Under the pieces are notes generated by a model. It was not told where the DNA came from, ran no database searches, and saw only the letters and a program-made list of their open reading frames with translations. This document shows, in pieces, positions 24,731 through 36,599 of a stretch of DNA of 64,000 nt (its first letter is position 1; each line of letters starts with the position of its first letter). Source of the stretch: Cryptomeria japonica. Its lineage: Eukaryota > Streptophyta > Pinopsida > Cupressales > Cupressaceae. The translations under genes were made by a program, and so were the position numbers. The stretch lies in assembly GCF_030272615.1 (NCBI RefSeq), contig NC_081412.1, forward strand, positions 671,114,852-671,178,851. The letters are read 5' to 3'.

Positions 24731-25439
24731 ATATTGTACGGACTCTTGTTAATATAGAGCATTCTTTATTCTCATGAAGGATCACATAATGTGATTTCAA
24801 ACATTGATGCAAAAGCATTAATTATCAAATATATATCTTGATAATGTTTTTATTTTTATTTTTATTTTTTATGTTTTTCATATTATACTTAATTTTTTTT
24901 TATGATGAATCATGAAATTTGTAAAATCTTTAACATGGTGGAATTCAGAAATTATGATAAACAATATTCATTTTCAAACTTGAAAAAACTGTAAAGAACG
25001 GAATGAAAACAAGGATAATTAATATTACTTGAAATTTAACAAGCTTAATGACACACTCTTCATGATATACAAATTCCAAAAGAAGGTATTTTATATCTTT
25101 TATTTATACTAAATGATCCATTAGCTAATGGAAAGAATGTGTTTGTCCCAAAATATAATAATTTTGAGTGAAAAAATTATTTAAGTTTTTACAACCCTTC
25201 TCATTGTTAAATTGAAATAAAAAGTAAAGTTTCATCATTTTGGATACAACCACTTGAAGATTTTGGGGTTTTCCTTCCAAAAGCTTTTAACTAGCATCTT
25301 TGTGGTGATAAATGACCCACCTCACTACTAGATCTTAACTTAATGAACAAAAAGGCATGCATTTTATATCATTGATTAATTAAATAAACCATTTTTATAA
25401 AATAATGAGGATGCAATTTCTTTTACCCTTGAAAGAGGT
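24731..25439. other. AT-rich sequence, no gene recognised
   Basis: No conserved coding motif; runs of TTTTTATTTTT near 24850. Confidence 0.5.
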
Positions 25440-25841
25440 TTTTCACCACTACCTTCACAACTCAACAAAATGGATTGGATGAAAGGAAGAACCATATAGT
25501 GGTTTAAATGACAAATAATATGTTACAAACCAAAGGATTGAGTAACTCTTTTTGGGGTAATATAGTTACTTCAATAGTGTATATTCTCACTTGAAATCTC
25601 ACTAGCACACTTGACAAGATGAATCATTATGGATCATGGTATGAGAAAAAATCTAATGTTAATCAGTACAAAAGTTTTGGTTGTTTATTTTATGTTCGTA
25701 TAGTTGATCAAAAGATACAAAGTTAGATCCAAAAAGTGAATCACATACATTTATTAGACATAGTGAGCAAAGTAGGGCTTACAAAGTTGTATTATAATCC
25801 TTTCATTGATGTTAGAGATGTGGTTTTCTGTGAAGGGGGAT
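25440..25841 (+). pseudogene. Older Copia integrase fragment, left part
   Basis: The broken frame gives TQQNGLDERKNHIV-like text, MLQTKGLSNSFWGNIVTS, LDKMNHYGSWY and YKSFGCLFYVRI. This is the C-terminal part of a Copia integrase including the conserved WGxxV and FGCxxYV blocks. It ends FIDVRDVVFCEGG at the Copia B insertion site and resumes at 32582. Confidence 0.75.
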
Positions 25842-26321
25842 TGTTGGATTTTGCCAAGATCAAGGGCACAATGAAAAGCATAAAAGAGACAATAGAATGA
25901 CAAGAACAAACTGTATTCTCATCAATATAAAAATAATCAACTGGATTAACCAATACAATGAATAGAGGCCTGCTTATATAGGCAAGGCCATATGGATGTA
26001 TGAGCACACAAATATGACAAGTGGCTCAATGAGAAACAAGGGTACGTAGGAAATAGGTGTGGGTAGGTAGGAGAAATAATATAATATTCCACATGAGGTG
26101 GATCACCCACCGAAGGTGGAATTATCACTCCACAATAAGTGGATATGATAGTGTAATAACAAGATCAACACCATAAGAGGTGGAATTTCTCCTACACACA
26201 CTATCCCAATGAGGCACAAACACCCAAGTGTCTCATATCCAAACTACTATGTAATGCATTATCCTAAGTAAACTTAAGTAAGTGTAATAATATCCATGAT
26301 GAATAATTATTTACACCAACA
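25842..26321 (-). repeat. 3' LTR of Copia B
   Basis: TGTTGGATTTTGCC to TTTACACCAACA on the plus strand, 480 bp, nearly identical to 32102-32581. Confidence 0.97.
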
Positions 26322-26330
26322 CCCCCCCTT
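26322..26330 (-). other. Polypurine tract of Copia B
   Basis: On the minus strand AAGGGGGGG directly abuts the 3' LTR, the expected plus-strand primer. Confidence 0.8.
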
Positions 26331-26601
26331 AAGTGCAACTGAGGGGAATGCACTTAAGTCTACAATGCAACTAAGCAATGCAAGATGGGTCCCGGCTACG
26401 AGGCCATGATAGGTACCCATGTACAACATGTGAATGCAAGCAAAACAATGCAATGCAATCTCTCACAACCGGAGAAAAGGAGAAAACCCAGTGGGAAAAA
26501 ACTCCCCCCCAAAAGAGAGATGAATGTACAAAAGAATCTCAAGGAAGAAGGACAAAACCTCAAAGAGGAAAAAGTCCCCCCCAGAAGAGAGGAAGGAGAA
26601 G

Positions 26602-29600
26602 TCAGCTGACCCCCCCTAATGACACATCCCGCACCCCCAAGAGAGCTCGCAACTGCTGGAACTTACTCTCGGTGAAAGGTTTGGTGAATATGTCAGCAAC
26701 CTGCTCTGCTGTAGAACAATACTGCAAATCAATGACCTGCTCCTGGATGAGCTCTCGGATATAGTGCATATGAATCTCGATGTGTTTGGTCCGCTGGTGC
26801 TGGACCGGGTTCTTCGAGATGGCAATGGCACTCTGATTGTCGCAATATAGGACTGTCGGCCGTGGAGTAGTGAACCCAAACTCTGTGAGAATCTGCTGGA
26901 GCCAAATGGTCTCAGTCGCTGCGTTAACAGCGCCTCGATACTCAGCCTCAGTCGAAGAGAGAGCAATAGCATGTTGCTTCTTGCTCTGCCAACATATGGG
27001 GCCCGAACCAAGGTGAAAACTGTAACCAGAAGTAGACTTACGATCAACTAGATCGCCAGCCCAATCGGAGTCTGTGTAACCAACCAAGCGAAGTCCTGTG
27101 CCTACTGCATAGTGAATCCCATAGTGATGTGTACCCTGGATGTAATGTAGAATGCGTTTGGCGGCTTTCCAATGAAGCTCATGTGGTTCCTGCATGAAGC
27201 GGGAAACCATGCCAACTGCAAATGAAATATCAGGGCGTGTATGAGTCAAGTAGATGAGACTACCCACAAGCTGACGATACAAAGTGGCATCAACTAGTGG
27301 AGAAGAACACTGAGCCTCAAGCTTGACTCCTGAAAGAAAGGGAGTCGGGGCAGGCTTACAATCAGCCATATGAAAGCGTGCAAGTAGATCAAGAGCATAC
27401 TTGGGCTGCGATAGAGTAATCCCGGAAGATGACTGTGAAATCTCAATCCCGAGAAAGTAGTGCAAAAGACCCAAGTCAGTCATAGAAAATCTGTCATGCA
27501 AAGTAGATTTGACCCTGCTAATGATGGATGCAGTACTCCCTGTAATGATCAAGTCATCAACATAGAGCACTAGTATCAAGTGAGAGTCATCCTGTCGCAA
27601 AATGTAGACATTCGGATCGGAATGACACCTGGTGAAACCTGCAGAGAGTAGAAAGGAGTCCATCTTGGCATACCAAGCCCTGGGGGCCTGCTTAAGGCCA
27701 TAGATAGATTTCCTCAATCTGCAAACCAAAGAAGTATCCTGGATGAAACCCTGTGGCTGCTCCATATAAATCTCCTCATCTAGATCACCTTGAAGAAAGG
27801 CACTCTTCACATCCATCTGATGTACAGCCCAACCATGAGCTGCAGCTATAGCAAGTGTCAAACGAATGGAGTTCATCTTAGCTACGGGTGCAAAGGTCTC
27901 AGTATAGTCAACACCTGCAACCTGCGAGAAACCTTTGGCAACAAGCCGAGCCTTATACTTATCCACACTACCATCCGCTGCAAACTTAGTTCGATAGATC
28001 CACTTACATCGAACCATCTTTCTCCCCTTAGGGAGATGTACTAGATCCCATGTGTTGTTCCTCATCAAGGAACTATACTCTTCCTCCATAGCTTGGTCCC
28101 ACTCAGGAACCCCTGATGCTTCCCTGAATGTCTGTGGATCGGAAGCGGTAGCAATAAATGCATGTGGATGATCCTGATGTTGTGATCGTGTTCTCCGTGT
28201 ATCCAAAGGATCCCCAACAAGAGAACCCGCGGACTCAAGTGTCTGTCGAGCCCAACGAGGTCTAGGTGGAGGTGGAGAATGAGGCACCTCAACTATAAAT
28301 GGACCCTGCGGAGGTGTAACCCTGCGAGTCGGAGTTGAGGGAGTCTCATCATCTGAATCACTAACATCACCATCCATAATGGAGGAAGGTGGAGGAGGTA
28401 GAGAGGCTAAGCTAGGAGAGCTTTCCTCAAAGTGAACACTCCTCTCAATGAATACCTCATGTGTCTCTGGATCCATCAATCTGTATGCCTTAACACCCTC
28501 AGGATATCCAACAAATATGCAAGGCCGACTCTGTGGTTCCAATGCCTTGCATTTCTGTGGAGGTATGCGAGCCCATGCTGGACACCCAAAGACTCTGAAA
28601 TGTCTCACAATCGGTTTCCTACCAACCCAAGCTTCAAAAGGAGTAATACCTTGTAAAGCTTTGTGAGGAACCCGATTCTGGATGTGTGTGGCACAACTGA
28701 TAGCCTCTGCCCAAAAGGCGGGATCAAGAGAACGTGCATGAATCATACAGCTAGCCATTTCTTTGAGAGTTCGATTCTTGCGTTCTGCAACCCCATTCTG
28801 CTGTGGAGTGTATGCAACAGAATGCTGAAGATCAATCCCCTCAAATGTACAAAAGTCCTCAAGTCTCTTGTTCACATATTCCCTGCCATTATCTGTACGA
28901 AGAATCTTGATCACTTTCCCTGATTGCTTTTCCACACGAGCCTTGAAGTCCTGAAATCTGTCAAATACTTCACTCTTATGAATGAGAAAGTAGACCCAAG
29001 TGAAGCGGGAGTAGTCATCAATGAAGGTAAGAACATAGTGGGCCTTACTAAATGAAGGTGCTGGAAATGGACCTGCTACATCACTGTGAACAAGTTGAAG
29101 AACTTCCAAAGCTCTCCAAGTTTTCTCTTTATCAAATTTCTCTTCGGGATGCTTGCCCATGGAACAACCTGAACATACACCCTCTGAAAAGCTGATTCGA
29201 GGAAGACCTGTGACCATGTCTTTAGTGCTGAGCTGCTGTAGATAGCGGTAGTTGAGGTGACCAAACCGCTCATGCCATAGCTTACTTTCTGAATTTGAAT
29301 GAGTAAGCAAGGCCCTAGAAGGTGAACGTGGCACAAAGTGGGAAAATGAGTAGAGCCTTGAGTTGTCATTGACTTGTCCCACTGCTACCAAGGCATCATC
29401 ATCAAGTTCCTTTACCACAACTGAATCTGGTGTAAACTCAACCTTTTTCCCATTCCCATAGTGAGTGATTTGGTAGATGGAGAGAAGGTTGGTAGACAAG
29501 TTAGGAACATAGAGAACATTCTCAAATGTTCCATCATCCATGTCAACTGAACCTTTCCCTTCAACCTCTACTTGTGTATCATCACCTATGTAAATGTGAG

Positions 29601-30669
29601 GTACCTTAGATGGCTCTAATGAAGAAAACTGCTCCTTTGTAGAACCCATGTGATAGGAGGCACCCGAGTCAAGTATCCATTGCTGTGAAGAACCTGTTTT
29701 AGCCACAAATGCTTGCCCTTTTCCTTTTGACTGTGAGGAGGAAGAAGATGAATCCTTCTTTGTGTAGGCGGATGGCAAGTTGATGTTGTTTTTCTTGAGA
29801 AGATTGGTTAACTCATCAACTTGCTTTGCGTGGCATCGATGCTCATCATGACCATACTTTTTGCAATATGCACAAGTTGGTTTATCCTTCTTAGGTGTTG
29901 TCCCCTTCTTGGAAGAGGATTGTTGATTGCCTTGTGATGGAGAGGATGATTGGCCCTTTTCTTGTTGTGGTTGAGACTTAGATTGCTTCTTCTTCTTGTT
30001 GGAATTTTTGCCTTGACTTCCTTGATTTCCTTGATTTGCTACCAAAGCCTTGGACTTTGAAGACTTGAGAAGCCCCATGTTCAACAACTTGGATTGTTCC
30101 AATATCAACATTTCTGTGAAAGCTTCAAAAGAAGGCATAACATAAGAACTCCCCACTGTCAAACGATGAGTTTGGAAGCTTGATACAAATGCTGCATATT
30201 CTGGTGCAAGCTTGTCCAACAAGTTGAATATCAATTGAGCATCCTTTTTGTCTATTCCACAATCCTTTAGCTTTGCTCTTAGCTCATTTGCTTTGGTTAC
30301 ATAATCTTGGATTGTATCAAAATTCTTGGGATCTAAGTTGGTGAGCTCATTATCAATTTGATAGCCTCTGATTTCATCAACTTGTCCATACAATTTTTGA
30401 AACATATCCCAAGCCTCTTTAATTGTTTTACACTTCTCAATGTGGAAAATGAGGTCATCTGATACATACTTGCGTAAGGTTCCAAGAGCCATGCAATTCT
30501 TAGTGAGCCATTCTAAGTGAGCATTTGGATCAGCCTTAGGATCAGGTGGTGCTGTTATTGTTCCATCTATGTAGTGTGTGAGACCCTTTTCCATTAGTTT
30601 ACTCCATACTTTAATTTTCCATGATGCATAATTATGTGGAGTTAATGGTGGAAACTTATTAGGACTCAT
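26602..30669 (-). CDS. Copia B gag-pol polyprotein, 1355 aa, intact
   Basis: The start is the ATG at 30667-30669 (MSPNKFPPLTPHNYASWK). The frame is open a further 12 codons upstream, but without a better start. Domains in order: gag (about residues 1-270); zinc knuckle CAYCKKYGHDEHRCHAK; protease WILDSGASYHM; gag-pre-integrase LWHERFGHLNYRYLQ; integrase with Asp in HSDVAGPF, Asp in RTDNGREY and Glu in QQNGVAERKN; RT with KARLVAKGFSQ, QMDVKSAFLQGDL and VLYVDDLIITG; RNase H with YTDSDWAGD and SSTEAEYRG. It ends FTKPFTESKFQQLRALLG. All catalytic residues I looked for are present and there is no stop or frameshift. Length and order match plant Copia elements. Confidence 0.96.
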   Translation of the reverse strand: MSPNKFPPLTPHNYASWKIKVWSKLMEKGLTHYIDGTITAPPDPKADPNAHLEWLTKNCMALGTLRKYVSDDLIFHIEKCKTIKEAWDMFQKLYGQVDEIRGYQIDNELTNLDPKNFDTIQDYVTKANELRAKLKDCGIDKKDAQLIFNLLDKLAPEYAAFVSSFQTHRLTVGSSYVMPSFEAFTEMLILEQSKLLNMGLLKSSKSKALVANQGNQGSQGKNSNKKKKQSKSQPQQEKGQSSSPSQGNQQSSSKKGTTPKKDKPTCAYCKKYGHDEHRCHAKQVDELTNLLKKNNINLPSAYTKKDSSSSSSQSKGKGQAFVAKTGSSQQWILDSGASYHMGSTKEQFSSLEPSKVPHIYIGDDTQVEVEGKGSVDMDDGTFENVLYVPNLSTNLLSIYQITHYGNGKKVEFTPDSVVVKELDDDALVAVGQVNDNSRLYSFSHFVPRSPSRALLTHSNSESKLWHERFGHLNYRYLQQLSTKDMVTGLPRISFSEGVCSGCSMGKHPEEKFDKEKTWRALEVLQLVHSDVAGPFPAPSFSKAHYVLTFIDDYSRFTWVYFLIHKSEVFDRFQDFKARVEKQSGKVIKILRTDNGREYVNKRLEDFCTFEGIDLQHSVAYTPQQNGVAERKNRTLKEMASCMIHARSLDPAFWAEAISCATHIQNRVPHKALQGITPFEAWVGRKPIVRHFRVFGCPAWARIPPQKCKALEPQSRPCIFVGYPEGVKAYRLMDPETHEVFIERSVHFEESSPSLASLPPPPSSIMDGDVSDSDDETPSTPTRRVTPPQGPFIVEVPHSPPPPRPRWARQTLESAGSLVGDPLDTRRTRSQHQDHPHAFIATASDPQTFREASGVPEWDQAMEEEYSSLMRNNTWDLVHLPKGRKMVRCKWIYRTKFAADGSVDKYKARLVAKGFSQVAGVDYTETFAPVAKMNSIRLTLAIAAAHGWAVHQMDVKSAFLQGDLDEEIYMEQPQGFIQDTSLVCRLRKSIYGLKQAPRAWYAKMDSFLLSAGFTRCHSDPNVYILRQDDSHLILVLYVDDLIITGSTASIISRVKSTLHDRFSMTDLGLLHYFLGIEISQSSSGITLSQPKYALDLLARFHMADCKPAPTPFLSGVKLEAQCSSPLVDATLYRQLVGSLIYLTHTRPDISFAVGMVSRFMQEPHELHWKAAKRILHYIQGTHHYGIHYAVGTGLRLVGYTDSDWAGDLVDRKSTSGYSFHLGSGPICWQSKKQHAIALSSTEAEYRGAVNAATETIWLQQILTEFGFTTPRPTVLYCDNQSAIAISKNPVQHQRTKHIEIHMHYIRELIQEQVIDLQYCSTAEQVADIFTKPFTESKFQQLRALLGVRDVSLGGVS

Positions 30670-32089
30670 TGCAACAAGAATGGAAAGAGCACAAAAGAGG
30701 CACAATCACACAAGACACCCCCCCAAATTCACTCAATCAAAGAACCCCCCCAAATGTGATGATTTTGGCACTTTATAAGTAGTGCGTATACAATGGGCCA
30801 CTTGCAAAAAAATGGCAAAGTGGACTTCTGATTTACAATTTTACAACTGCCTCAAGAAGGCCAAAAGAGACTCAACTGAAAATGCAAGAGATCTAACTAA
30901 GATCCAAGCAATTTACAAGTACCTAATAGGCCAAATAAGACCAATATCTGAAAGTACAATTTTCACTCAAAATCTCTAAAATCTGATCATAGATTCTGAA
31001 AGTAGACGAAAAAATAAGCACTTTCAAAAAAAACGGCACCTGAAAAGGAGGTCGTATGAGCTCAAACGAGGCCTTTGAAGTTGCAGAATTGAGGATTGGA
31101 CAGGTACAGCTGAGAGAATCCAAAAATTCCGAAAAACCTGTGCATCAAAATCAGAAAATAACCACACCACTGCGAAGATCACGAAATTTTAGCCCATTTC
31201 AAAAAAAATTGCACCAAAAAAGGAGCAAAAATGAGCAAGATATGGCCTTCCAAAGTTGGACTGCAAAACTGAAAAGCCCAATGGAGAGGGGTTTAAAAAT
31301 TTTCAAAAAATGCTGATGTGGCGCTGACGTCAGCAAAACACTGTGTTAAATTTGATGGCCGTATGACCGTCACGAAAACTTCGCTGCCTGGCTGACTGGG
31401 CGTCCGTACTGTACGGACGGATGACTCGGCCTGCTGACTGTGCAGTCCGTACTGTACGGAAATGATGACTGTGCAGGCTGATGTGTGCGTCCGTACTGCT
31501 GACTGTGCGTACGGTAATGCTGCGTGGCACAGTGCTTGAGTGATGACGTGTCTGTACGGTTGCCTGCGTGTCCAGATGATGTGTTAGACGCGTGGCGGGT
31601 TCTATGCTCGGACGGCTGCAGGTGTCGTGTGGGGGCTTCCGGCGGTGACACGGCGGAACACGGCGGCAGAAGGAGAGACGGAGGCTCCGGGAGCTGCTAG
31701 AATAGGTGGCGTCGGGAGCTGAGCCGGAGGAGCCGAGGACGCTGGCGGAGGAGACTCTACCGGAAGCTGCCGGGAGAGGATGCTGGGCGCCGGAACAGAG
31801 GACGAGGGAGGCGCCGGCGCGGCAGACGGAGCGGTGTACGGGTGCTGCCGGAAGGACAAAGCTGTAGACGGCTCACAGACCTGCAAGTAGGTACCGCAGG
31901 GGTACGGAGCACAAGGGGGGGGGGGTCAAAATAGGTTGACTTTATAGTCAAAATTTATGGAAATGGCCTCCCGGATTCAACGGTGATGTCCAAATCGCTG
32001 TAAGATGCCTCCAAAAAATGAAGATCCCCAAATCCGAAAATAGAAGCCTTCCACGATGTCTCCAAAAACTGATCAACGAAGCCCCAATA
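30670..32089 (-). promoter_or_regulatory. Untranslated leader of Copia B
   Basis: About 1.4 kb between primer site and gag ATG. The part at about 31320-31880 is strikingly GC- and CpG-rich for this window. It contains two copies of the near-palindrome TCCGTACTGTACGGA (31403-31417, 31446-31460) and further half-sites. The frames in it look non-coding. Confidence 0.6.
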
Positions 32090-32101
32090 GCTCTGATACC
32101 A
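32090..32101 (-). other. Primer-binding site of Copia B
   Basis: On the minus strand TGGTATCAGAGC directly follows the 5' LTR, the standard initiator-Met-tRNA site of plant Copia elements. Confidence 0.93.
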
Positions 32102-32581
32102 TGTTGGATTTTGCCAAGATCAAGGGCACAATGAAAAGCATAAAAGAGACAATAGAATGACAAGAACAAACTGTATTCTCATCAATATAAAAATGATCAA
32201 CTGGATTAACCAATACAATGAATAGAGGCCTGCTTATATAGGCAAGGCCATATGGATGTATGAGCACACAAATATGACAAGTGGCTCAATGAGAAACAAG
32301 GGTAGGTAGGAAATAGGTGTGGGTAGGTAGGAGAAATAATATAATATTCCACATGAGGTGGATCACCCACCGAAGGTGGAATTATCACTCCACAATAAGT
32401 GGATATGATAGTGTAATAACAAGATCAACACCATAAGAGGTGGAATTTCTCCTACACACACTATCCCAATGAGGCACAAACACCCAAGTGTCTCATATCC
32501 AAACTACTATGTAATGCATTATCCTAAGTAAACTTAAGTAAGTGTAATAATATCCATGATGAATAATTATTTACACCAACA
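32102..32581 (-). repeat. 5' LTR of Copia B
   Basis: 480 bp, TGTTGGATTTTGCC to TTTACACCAACA; partner of 25842-26321. Confidence 0.97.
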
Positions 32582-32810
32582 GGGATTTTATGGTCATAAA
32601 CAAAGATAGTGTTGAGAAGTCAAAAAACTATTTTAATGGTGGTATCATTGATGACATGATTAATGTGTAACTCACTAATATTTGTTTCAAGTAAATACAA
32701 ATCCACCAAGTAGCCCCTCTTTAGATGCTAGAGTAAGTCAAAATTCAAGTCTAGATTTTATAAGAAAAATAAGAAGATTAAGTGGCATTTATCAAATGAG
32801 TATGGTAGGG
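32582..32810 (+). pseudogene. Older Copia fragment, right part
   Basis: Resumes after the Copia B insertion. It gives SSPSLDARVSQNSSLDFIRKIR-type text, as expected for the linker between integrase and RT of a Copia polyprotein. Several stops. Homology fades by about 32810. Confidence 0.55.
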
Positions 32811-34400
32811 GCGGGAAAGTGAGACCGGGTGACTAGGACCCAATCCCACTTTTGCCAACACATTGGGAATGCAAAAAAGCCTAGGGAGATAGATCAATTT
32901 GGGCTATTTCTTGTGAGAAAGAGAGAGCCAAGGACTATCTCTTGTGAGAAAGAGATAGATCAACTAGACCAGGAGATAAAGAATAAAGCACAAATGAACT
33001 CAAAATTACACAAACTTGCAGATCTAAAACTGAGATACTGAAAGCATGAAAGGGGGAGGATTTTGGATGTGTACCTGATGCTATAAACTGAGCCAAACTG
33101 ACTAGGACTAGGGTGCCATGCCACTGTCCCTGATGATCTGATAAAATGTTGTAACAGAAAGACTACAAATCTAAGATCCTGAAGCTGCAATCTATCAAAA
33201 ATCACTGAAAAGCAGAGGGACCATGACACCATGCCACTTTCCTGGGTAGGACCAGGGTGCCATGCCCCTATCCTTGATAGTTTTCTGCACTTTTGAGACC
33301 TCTGGGTGGTGTTGATGCATTTTCTTGATCTGAAACTGCCTTTGGATGCCTGTTTCTGCACCTGCAACTAAAAATATAGGGTTTGGGTGGCTATATAGGG
33401 TTTTTCCTTAGTCAAATCCTTGTGTTGGTGATTTCCACCTCCATAAATAGTCGATAATGTATGTGTGCTAGAACCTTGTGTGTATGCAAGATCGTAAAAT
33501 GTAAGAAACTAGAGCTACCGTACGCATGAGAGTAAACCCTAAATGTAAATGACAATGCTTTAAACCAAATATGCTAAATGATCTAAAGAATGAATTTAAA
33601 TGTGCAAAATGATGTAAAGAAGCTCATAGAAGCTCATACAAAGACATGAAAATAACATGAAATCATTCCAATCCCCAAGGGAGAGATATTGCCACTAGAC
33701 CTCCTATTATTCTTCAATGTCTTCAAGGCTCCTAATTGATGATGAATGATTGATGAAATATTGTTGAATATTGTTGAATACTCCACATAGGCTTCTCTTT
33801 CACTACATAGAAGGCTCCTTGTGCTCGCTCACACAACTTTTCCCTTAAATCTTAGTTGCCTGCAAATGAAGAAAGAGAGCTCTTATGTATGAAACCCCAG
33901 ATCTTAATTTAGACTTAATTTCATCTTTAGGCCAACCTAGGAATTTAATTTCACACCAATATTTTGGGGTTAAGCATTATAATATCATAGAATTATGCTC
34001 CCAAAATTTTGGGAAAAAAACCGAGGACCATGTACATTCCCACCACAGTTCGACCAACTTTTCACCAAATTTTTAGGGCTGTTAGATATGATGATATTAG
34101 AGTGAATCCCAAAGTTACAGCTGATTCCAAGGTGTTTTGATATGTGAAATAGGGCCTTAAAGGTCAAAATAGGACACAATTAGGGTTTATGATTAAATGA
34201 TTTATTGGAGGAATAAAATAAAAAGGGGCACACTTAGGGTACAACACCCAATTTTATGATGTGGGGAGTGATGAAATATGACTTTAGATTTAATTAAATT
34301 AATTAAATAAATTCTTAAAGGGAAATTATAATGCAAGATGCAAACACACTAAGGCAGGTGCTAAACTAAGTGTGAAATTGAACCACCCTAGCTAGGGTGT
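32811..34400. other. Non-coding, probably retrotransposon LTR or leader remnant
   Basis: There is no convincing ORF. The phrase ACCATGTACATTCCCACCAC and its surroundings near 34027-34080 resemble 63148-63200 in the probable Gypsy LTR at the window end. Repeated GTGCCATGCC phrases (33113, 33250) recall 62484-62560. This suggests a diverged relative of that LTR family. The ends cannot be placed. Confidence 0.3.
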
Positions 34401-36473
34401 ACAATTAATAAAACTACCAATAAAATTCAAGCACATAAATAGAAATCCATATGTAATAATACATTTTTCTTTATTTTTACAAGGTTATTTTTAACCACTA
34501 ATTTTTGAGGATGCATGTGATAATAATTTTGCATGTAAGCAATGCAAAGAGAGATAGATTCTATTAACAATAATTATACTTGAGAGCTTAGATAGCTTCC
34601 ACATGACAAGAAAAAGATTGGTAGTAAATGGCTCTACAAGACTAAGTACAACAATGACGAGAGTGTTAAAAAACACAAGGCATAGTTAGTTGCTATGAGA
34701 TTCACATAGAGATATGTGCTGGATTATGAAAAATATTTGCACTAGTAGAAAGAAAAGAGATTATTAGAATGATGATCACACTAACATAGAAAAATAAATG
34801 GAGCATTCATCACATGAATGTGAAAAGCATTTTATTGAATGGGTAGTTACGAAATTTATGAAGAACATCCACAACGTTTTGAACTACAAGGTAAAGAACA
34901 TCAAGTATACAAGTTGAAGCAGTCAAGAATGATTCAATTGAGATAGAGTCATCAAGGGATTCATGTAACATATCAAAATCATCAGTACTAAAAAACTCAT
35001 GAAATGCACAAAAATATTGTAAAAAGAGATCCATCATGGTTGGATAAACTTTCCATTTTCAAGATATATATCATAGAAGTAAGTATAATTGATAGAAACA
35101 TAAGAAATATGATGACAAGATGGATAATGTTGATTAAAGGATAAATGAATTTTGTTTTAGAGTTTTGGTTTTCTAAGCTAACAAAAGAAAAAATTAATGC
35201 TATGAGATTTCCACAATCCATGTTGTATTCTCTTAATTCTTTCTAGATTCGATTGTGTTTGAATTTTTTTATCATCGAATCCAAAAAGAATTATGAGAAA
35301 GAAAAAATTCAAACACAATCAAATCTAGAAAGAATTAAGAGAAAGAAAAAATTGTTTTAACTTTAATGTCTCAAATGTTGCAATCTAATAAGATAATGTA
35401 TTTAAAACTTAAGATAAATTTTAACACCATATAATAAGGCATTCAAAATGCATATAATTTGGATTTCTGCTTTATTAAATTAGAAGATATGTAAAATACA
35501 TTGGGTTCACTGAAATGTGATGGTGGAAAAGAGAAGAACTAATATGGGTAGTAGTTTAACCCACAAGGAATCTCTCTTCCATAAAATATTGGAATAAAAA
35601 CTAACCAAAGATGTATAGTTTATCTAGCTCTTATCAAATAGAACTAAACAATATGGGTTCTATTTTGTCATTGAAAATAAGTTGGATTAATTGGGATGTT
35701 ACCTAACTAGGCTTAGAAGAATGCATAAATGACAATGTAAACTGATAAAATGCAATTGTAGACACTTGAAGCGACATATAGTGGTGAAAATTGAATAGTG
35801 ATATAGAGGTGCACCTATGGCTCAAATAAGAAGGTTTTTATGTTGGAATGAAGTGATGGGAATGCTTATCCTAAAGTTGCATTAGTTAAAAAAAATATCC
35901 TAAATAAATTGCAAAAAATGGGCAAATCTAGAATAAATAAACTTAGAACTTTTGTCACCTAGAAATCTAGCCAAAACAAGTAGGACAAGGGTGTTAGTAA
36001 CTCGCTTAGGCTTTTCTTCTCAAATTTGGTATTATGATACATATTTCTACAAATCCTATCTGCATTTACCTCATTTCTCTAATGGAATTTAGAATCTACT
36101 CCCATGCAAGCATAAAAAGAGAAAAAGGGGTTGTAGGTATATAAGAGCTTCCCTCAACGAATAGAAAAAATACATACCTAAATAAAGTGTAATCCCTAAA
36201 TATAAAGTGTATCTAGGATCAAGTGAGAAGTAGTGACATGCATAAACATAGAAAAGAAAACCTACTCTAGTGTGTGTAAGAAAATGAGGGGCCAAAAAGT
36301 GGTGATGTGAAAAAATGTATTTTTCATTTGCCCAAAAATGCAAAAATATTATTTTTTACTTAGGTTTGGTAAAAGTAGATGAAACCATGGAACAACCAAA
36401 GAGGAATGAATATTAGTTTTAAAAAGATATCTATTAGCTTTCACAGAATAAAAGTTAATTTTATAATATTAAC
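34401..36473. other. AT-rich sequence, no gene recognised
   Basis: Only short frames (for example 34810-35037 minus) without known motifs. It contains the inverted repeat listed separately. Confidence 0.5.
35228..35343. repeat. Perfect-looking 43-bp inverted repeat with 30-nt loop
   Basis: The arm at 35228-35270 (starting TTCTCTTAATTCTTTCTAGA) is repeated inverted at 35301-35343 with one or two mismatches. A single strand would form a long hairpin. Confidence 0.9.
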
Positions 36474-36543
36474 ACACACACACACACATGTACATATGTA
36501 TATGTGTGTGTGTGTGTACATATATATGTATATATGTATATAT

Positions 36544-36599
<56 letters not shown>

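Larger units (their letters stand above)
25842..32581 (-). mobile_element. Copia LTR retrotransposon (Copia B), structurally complete and young
   Basis: A 6.74-kb element with 480-bp LTRs, a perfect 5-bp duplication GGGAT (25837-25841 and 32582-32586), a primer-binding site, a polypurine tract, and one uninterrupted gag-pol ORF on the minus strand. I count about two differences between the LTRs (near 25926/32193 and 26045/32306). This makes it the most recent LTR insertion in the window. A diverged solo LTR of the same family is at 36726-37169. Confidence 0.97.

Noticed and set aside
26616..27047. Second-frame ORF inside Copia B pol, and other antisense frames at 27.8-29.4 kb
   Set aside because: Shadows of the intact gag-pol frame.
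31602..31951. Pro/Ser-rich minus frames in the Copia B leader
   Set aside because: A by-product of the GC-rich leader; upstream of gag, overlapping each other in different frames, no conserved motif.
34810..35037. 75-aa minus frame (begins MMDLFLQYFCAFHEFF)
   Set aside because: Short, isolated, no motif and no splice context that supports a gene.
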